From Eubacteriales Family XIII. Incertae Sedis bacterium (GTDB taxonomy: Bacteria; Bacillota; Clostridia; Peptostreptococcales; Anaerovoracaceae), in assembly GCA_031276775.1 (NCBI GenBank), contig JAISML010000225.1:1-8375 (forward strand): a stretch of 8,375 nt of DNA. Direction: 5' to 3'. Numbering within the stretch: position 1 is the stretch's first letter; each line of letters opens with the position of its first letter. Under the pieces are notes generated by a model, which did no database searches, was not told where the DNA came from, and saw only the letters and a program-made list of their open reading frames with translations. The translations under genes and the position numbers were made by a program. This document shows positions 6,494 to 8,375 of the stretch, in pieces.

Positions 6494-7507
6494 ATGTACG
6501 GACAAAATGAATTTCGCGGAATCGATCTTTTTGAAAAAACGTTTCGTCATCAGATAAGCAAAAGCGGTGAAATCGAGTCGCAGTCCAATCTGTTTCAGCG
6601 AAAGTTCGGCGGGGGAACGGACGAAAATCCCGTTGAGGCGGGCAGATACCGACTGATATGGATGCCCGGCTGTCCCCACGCCCACAAGGTTGTCATCACC
6701 CTCAGGTTGCTCGGCCTTGAGCAAGCCATCAGCATCGGCATGACGGGGATCTACCGCAGCGAAAAAGGCTGGGTGTTCGGCGAGCGTCCGGAAGATGTCG
6801 ATCCCGTGTTGAAGATACATTATCTTCACGATATTTACACTCGTGAGGAACCGGACTACGAAGGACGCTCGACCGTCCCCATCATTGTGGACACAATCAC
6901 CGGCAAGGGCGCCAACAACGATCATTTTTGGTTGTCGATCTACCTTTCGACTGCCTGGAAGAAATATCACAAACCGGATGCGCCCGATCTCTACCCGACG
7001 GATTTGCGCGACGAAATCGACGAGCTGAATCGATTCATATACGAACGCATCAACGACGGCGTTTACAACTGCGGTTTCGCCCGTTCGCAGGACGCGTACG
7101 ATTTGGCGTATGAGCGGTTCTTTGAGGCGATGGATTTGATGGATGCGCGTCTGAAAGACCGCAGATTCCTCTTCGGCGATTTTGTCACGGACTCGGATTT
7201 GCGGATCTACCCTTCGCTTGCGCGGTTTTATATCACCTATTATCAGGTTTTCAGGGTCAACCGCACGCGTCTCGAAGACTTTGAAAATCTCTGGGGCTAT
7301 GCCAAAGACCTCTACCGCATTCCCGAAATTCGCGACACCACGCATTTTGATCTGATCAAAAAACACTATCAGCTCTCACCGCATCTGCGCCCGCTGTGGG
7401 GCAATGTGAACGGCATCTGCGCCAAAGGCCCGGATGTCGGCATATGGGAGGAACCGCACGGCAGAGCGCGTCTGTCCGGTCATCCGGGAGAGAGATTTCT
7501 GCGCTGA
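6494..7507 (+). CDS. Glutathionyl-hydroquinone reductase-like protein (Xi-class glutathione S-transferase family)
   Basis: This 337-residue cytoplasmic protein has the two-domain plan of Xi-class GSTs (YqjG/ECM4 family). Family members use a catalytic Cys to remove glutathione from glutathionyl-hydroquinones and related conjugates. The thioredoxin-like N-domain has a CPxAH motif (C60-P61-H62-A63-H64) and the cis-proline segment STVPIIVD with V128-P129. The all-helical C-domain has the family blocks [18 protein letters not shown] around 187-204, [21 protein letters not shown] around 225-245, and later [28 protein letters not shown]. Two departures are clear: the usual CPWAH Trp is His62, and the usual NNES segment, whose Glu-Ser holds the gamma-glutamyl end of glutathione, reads N141-N142-D143-H144. 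Catalytic chemistry is probably kept, but the thiol or conjugate may differ. Placement between an importer and cysteine synthase suggests a role in sulfur release from an imported compound (inferred). The start ATG has a modest AGGAA site 10 bases upstream. Confidence 0.88.
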   Translation: MYGQNEFRGIDLFEKTFRHQISKSGEIESQSNLFQRKFGGGTDENPVEAGRYRLIWMPGCPHAHKVVITLRLLGLEQAISIGMTGIYRSEKGWVFGERPEDVDPVLKIHYLHDIYTREEPDYEGRSTVPIIVDTITGKGANNDHFWLSIYLSTAWKKYHKPDAPDLYPTDLRDEIDELNRFIYERINDGVYNCGFARSQDAYDLAYERFFEAMDLMDARLKDRRFLFGDFVTDSDLRIYPSLARFYITYYQVFRVNRTRLEDFENLWGYAKDLYRIPEIRDTTHFDLIKKHYQLSPHLRPLWGNVNGICAKGPDVGIWEEPHGRARLSGHPGERFLR

Positions 7508-7547
7508 GGTTTCAGAAAAAACGATGGGAAAAAACGGTTGCAAACAC

Positions 7548-7555
7548 GAAGGAGG
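7548..7555 (+). promoter_or_regulatory. Strong ribosome binding site of cysteine synthase gene
   Basis: GAAGGAGG, 5 bases before the ATG at 7561, is the closest match to the consensus in the window and fixes the start. The 53-base gap between the GST-like stop and this start shows no terminator hairpin. Confidence 0.85.
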
Positions 7556-7560
7556 CCACA

Positions 7561-8375
7561 ATGCCGGAAAACAGATACCATACCGCACTTGAATTGATAG
7601 GGAACACGCCGATGGTCAAACTGAACAAACTGGTCCCGCCCGGCGCGGCGGAGATCTATCTCAAGTTGGAAAACATGAGCATCGGAGGCAGCGTCAAAGA
7701 TCGCATCGCCCTCCATATGATCGAACGGGCGGAACAGGAGGGCTTGATCACGCCGGGCAAGACGACCATATGCGAGTCCACCAGCGGCAATACGGGCATC
7801 GGGCTTGCGCTTGTCTGCGCCATCAAAGGTTACCGGCTGATCATCGTGATGGGGGAAAAGGCCAGTGTCGAACGGCGGCAGTTGCTTTTGGCCTACGGTG
7901 CGGAACTTGTGCTCGTACCGCCGTCCCCCGAGGGGATCTTCGCCGACTTCAAGGTTCAGGACGAGCTGTGTGAGAAACACGGCTATTTTTCCCTGCGTCA
8001 GTTTGAAAACAAATATAATCCGGAAACCCACACGCTTACAACCGGTCCCGAAATTTTGCGGGCTTTCGGAGGCAAGGCGCCGGACGCTTTCGTCGCGGGC
8101 GTGGGAACGGGGGGTACGCTGTCGGGTACGGGACGGTATCTGAAGTCTTTCCATCCAAACATCCGCATCGTCGCGGTCGAACCTGCAAATTCCGCAGTGC
8201 TCAGCGGAGGCCTGCGCGGTCCGCACACGTTGCAAGGCATCGGATCGGGATTCATCCCCGCCACACTCGACACCGGCGTCTATGATGAGATCATCACCGT
8301 CACCGACGAGGAAGGCGCTGAGACCACCCGCCGGCTCGCCCGATCGGAAGGCTTGCTTTTGGGATACACATCGGG
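7561..8375 (+). CDS. cysK: Cysteine synthase / O-acetylserine sulfhydrylase family, PLP-dependent (3' partial)
   Basis: The first 271 residues are visible; a usual CysK has a little over 300, so only the C-terminus is missing past the right edge. The enzyme makes L-cysteine from O-acetylserine and sulfide (or a related acceptor and thiol) in the cytoplasm. The N-terminus [10 protein letters not shown] at 12-21 is typical. The PLP Schiff-base lysine is K46 in GGSVKDRIA (42-50). The substrate loop [11 protein letters not shown] is at 73-83, followed by [19 protein letters not shown]. Further on come [11 protein letters not shown] and TTGPEIL, the phosphate-binding [15 protein letters not shown], and [14 protein letters not shown] with GIGSGFIP. 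The visible end, [10 protein letters not shown], matches the EGxxxGxSSG region. The canonical NPGGS before the lysine reads SIGGS here, so a specialised acceptor is possible. A cystathionine beta-synthase or CysM-like role cannot be excluded. It is the clearest link of this cluster to sulfur assimilation. Confidence 0.93.
   Translation, partial: MPENRYHTALELIGNTPMVKLNKLVPPGAAEIYLKLENMSIGGSVKDRIALHMIERAEQEGLITPGKTTICESTSGNTGIGLALVCAIKGYRLIIVMGEKASVERRQLLLAYGAELVLVPPSPEGIFADFKVQDELCEKHGYFSLRQFENKYNPETHTLTTGPEILRAFGGKAPDAFVAGVGTGGTLSGTGRYLKSFHPNIRIVAVEPANSAVLSGGLRGPHTLQGIGSGFIPATLDTGVYDEIITVTDEEGAETTRRLARSEGLLLGYTS

Noticed and set aside
6240..6557. Possible small gene of 105 codons across the intergenic gap
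   Set aside because: It overlaps the ends of two well supported genes, has no ribosome binding site at its start and no recognisable features.
6362..7366. Open frame of 334 codons on the minus strand
   Set aside because: It covers the GST-like gene from the other side; the + strand product has clear Xi-class blocks, so this is an antisense shadow.
7508..7560. Possible terminator between the GST-like gene and cysK
   Set aside because: The A-rich stretch has no stable GC hairpin and no following T run on the + strand.
7480..8235. Open frame of 251 codons on the minus strand
   Set aside because: It is opposite the cysteine synthase gene, whose + strand frame has the full set of PLP-enzyme motifs.

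Overview
The window reads as one co-directional, tightly packed gene cluster. All eight supported genes lie on the + strand and the two end genes are cut by the window edges. Order: (1) the C-terminal part of an FAD-dependent oxidoreductase of the adenylylsulfate-reductase-alpha/fumarate-reductase superfamily; (2) a lipoprotein solute-binding protein of family 5; (3, 4) two DppB/DppC-type membrane permeases; (5, 6) two DppD/DppF-type ATPases; (7) a glutathionyl-hydroquinone-reductase-like (Xi-class GST) protein; (8) a cysteine synthase (CysK family) that runs off the right edge. No RNA gene, CRISPR array, transposon or convincing terminator was seen.

Organism: a bacterium. G+C looks to be in the mid-to-upper fifties by eye. 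Purine-rich Shine-Dalgarno sites of the AAAGGAG/GAAGGAGG kind, a lipobox-bearing binding protein and very short intergenic gaps would suit an anaerobic or facultative Firmicutes/Clostridia-like lineage. This is a weak inference; other groups, such as spirochaetes, are not excluded.

Layout: the flavoprotein ends at 943 and the binding protein starts 25 bases later. The ABC transporter occupies 969-6396, with the last three junctions overlapping (GTGA, ATGA, ATGA), so it is almost certainly translated as a coupled unit. A 97-base gap (6397-6493) precedes the GST-like gene, and 53 bases separate that gene from the cysteine synthase, which has the best ribosome binding site of the set.

How the genes may work together: a full five-part importer of the peptide/nickel/organic-solute class is sandwiched between redox enzymes and the enzyme that fixes sulfide into cysteine. 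The simplest reading is a sulfur-scavenging operon. The importer would bring in an organosulfur compound, the flavoprotein and the thiol-transferase-like protein would release or reduce its sulfur, and cysteine synthase would capture the product. The individual families are well supported; the substrate and the joint pathway are inferred. The most interesting detail is that the GST-like protein keeps the catalytic Cys but departs from the canonical motifs at two glutathione-site positions, which hints at a different thiol or substrate.
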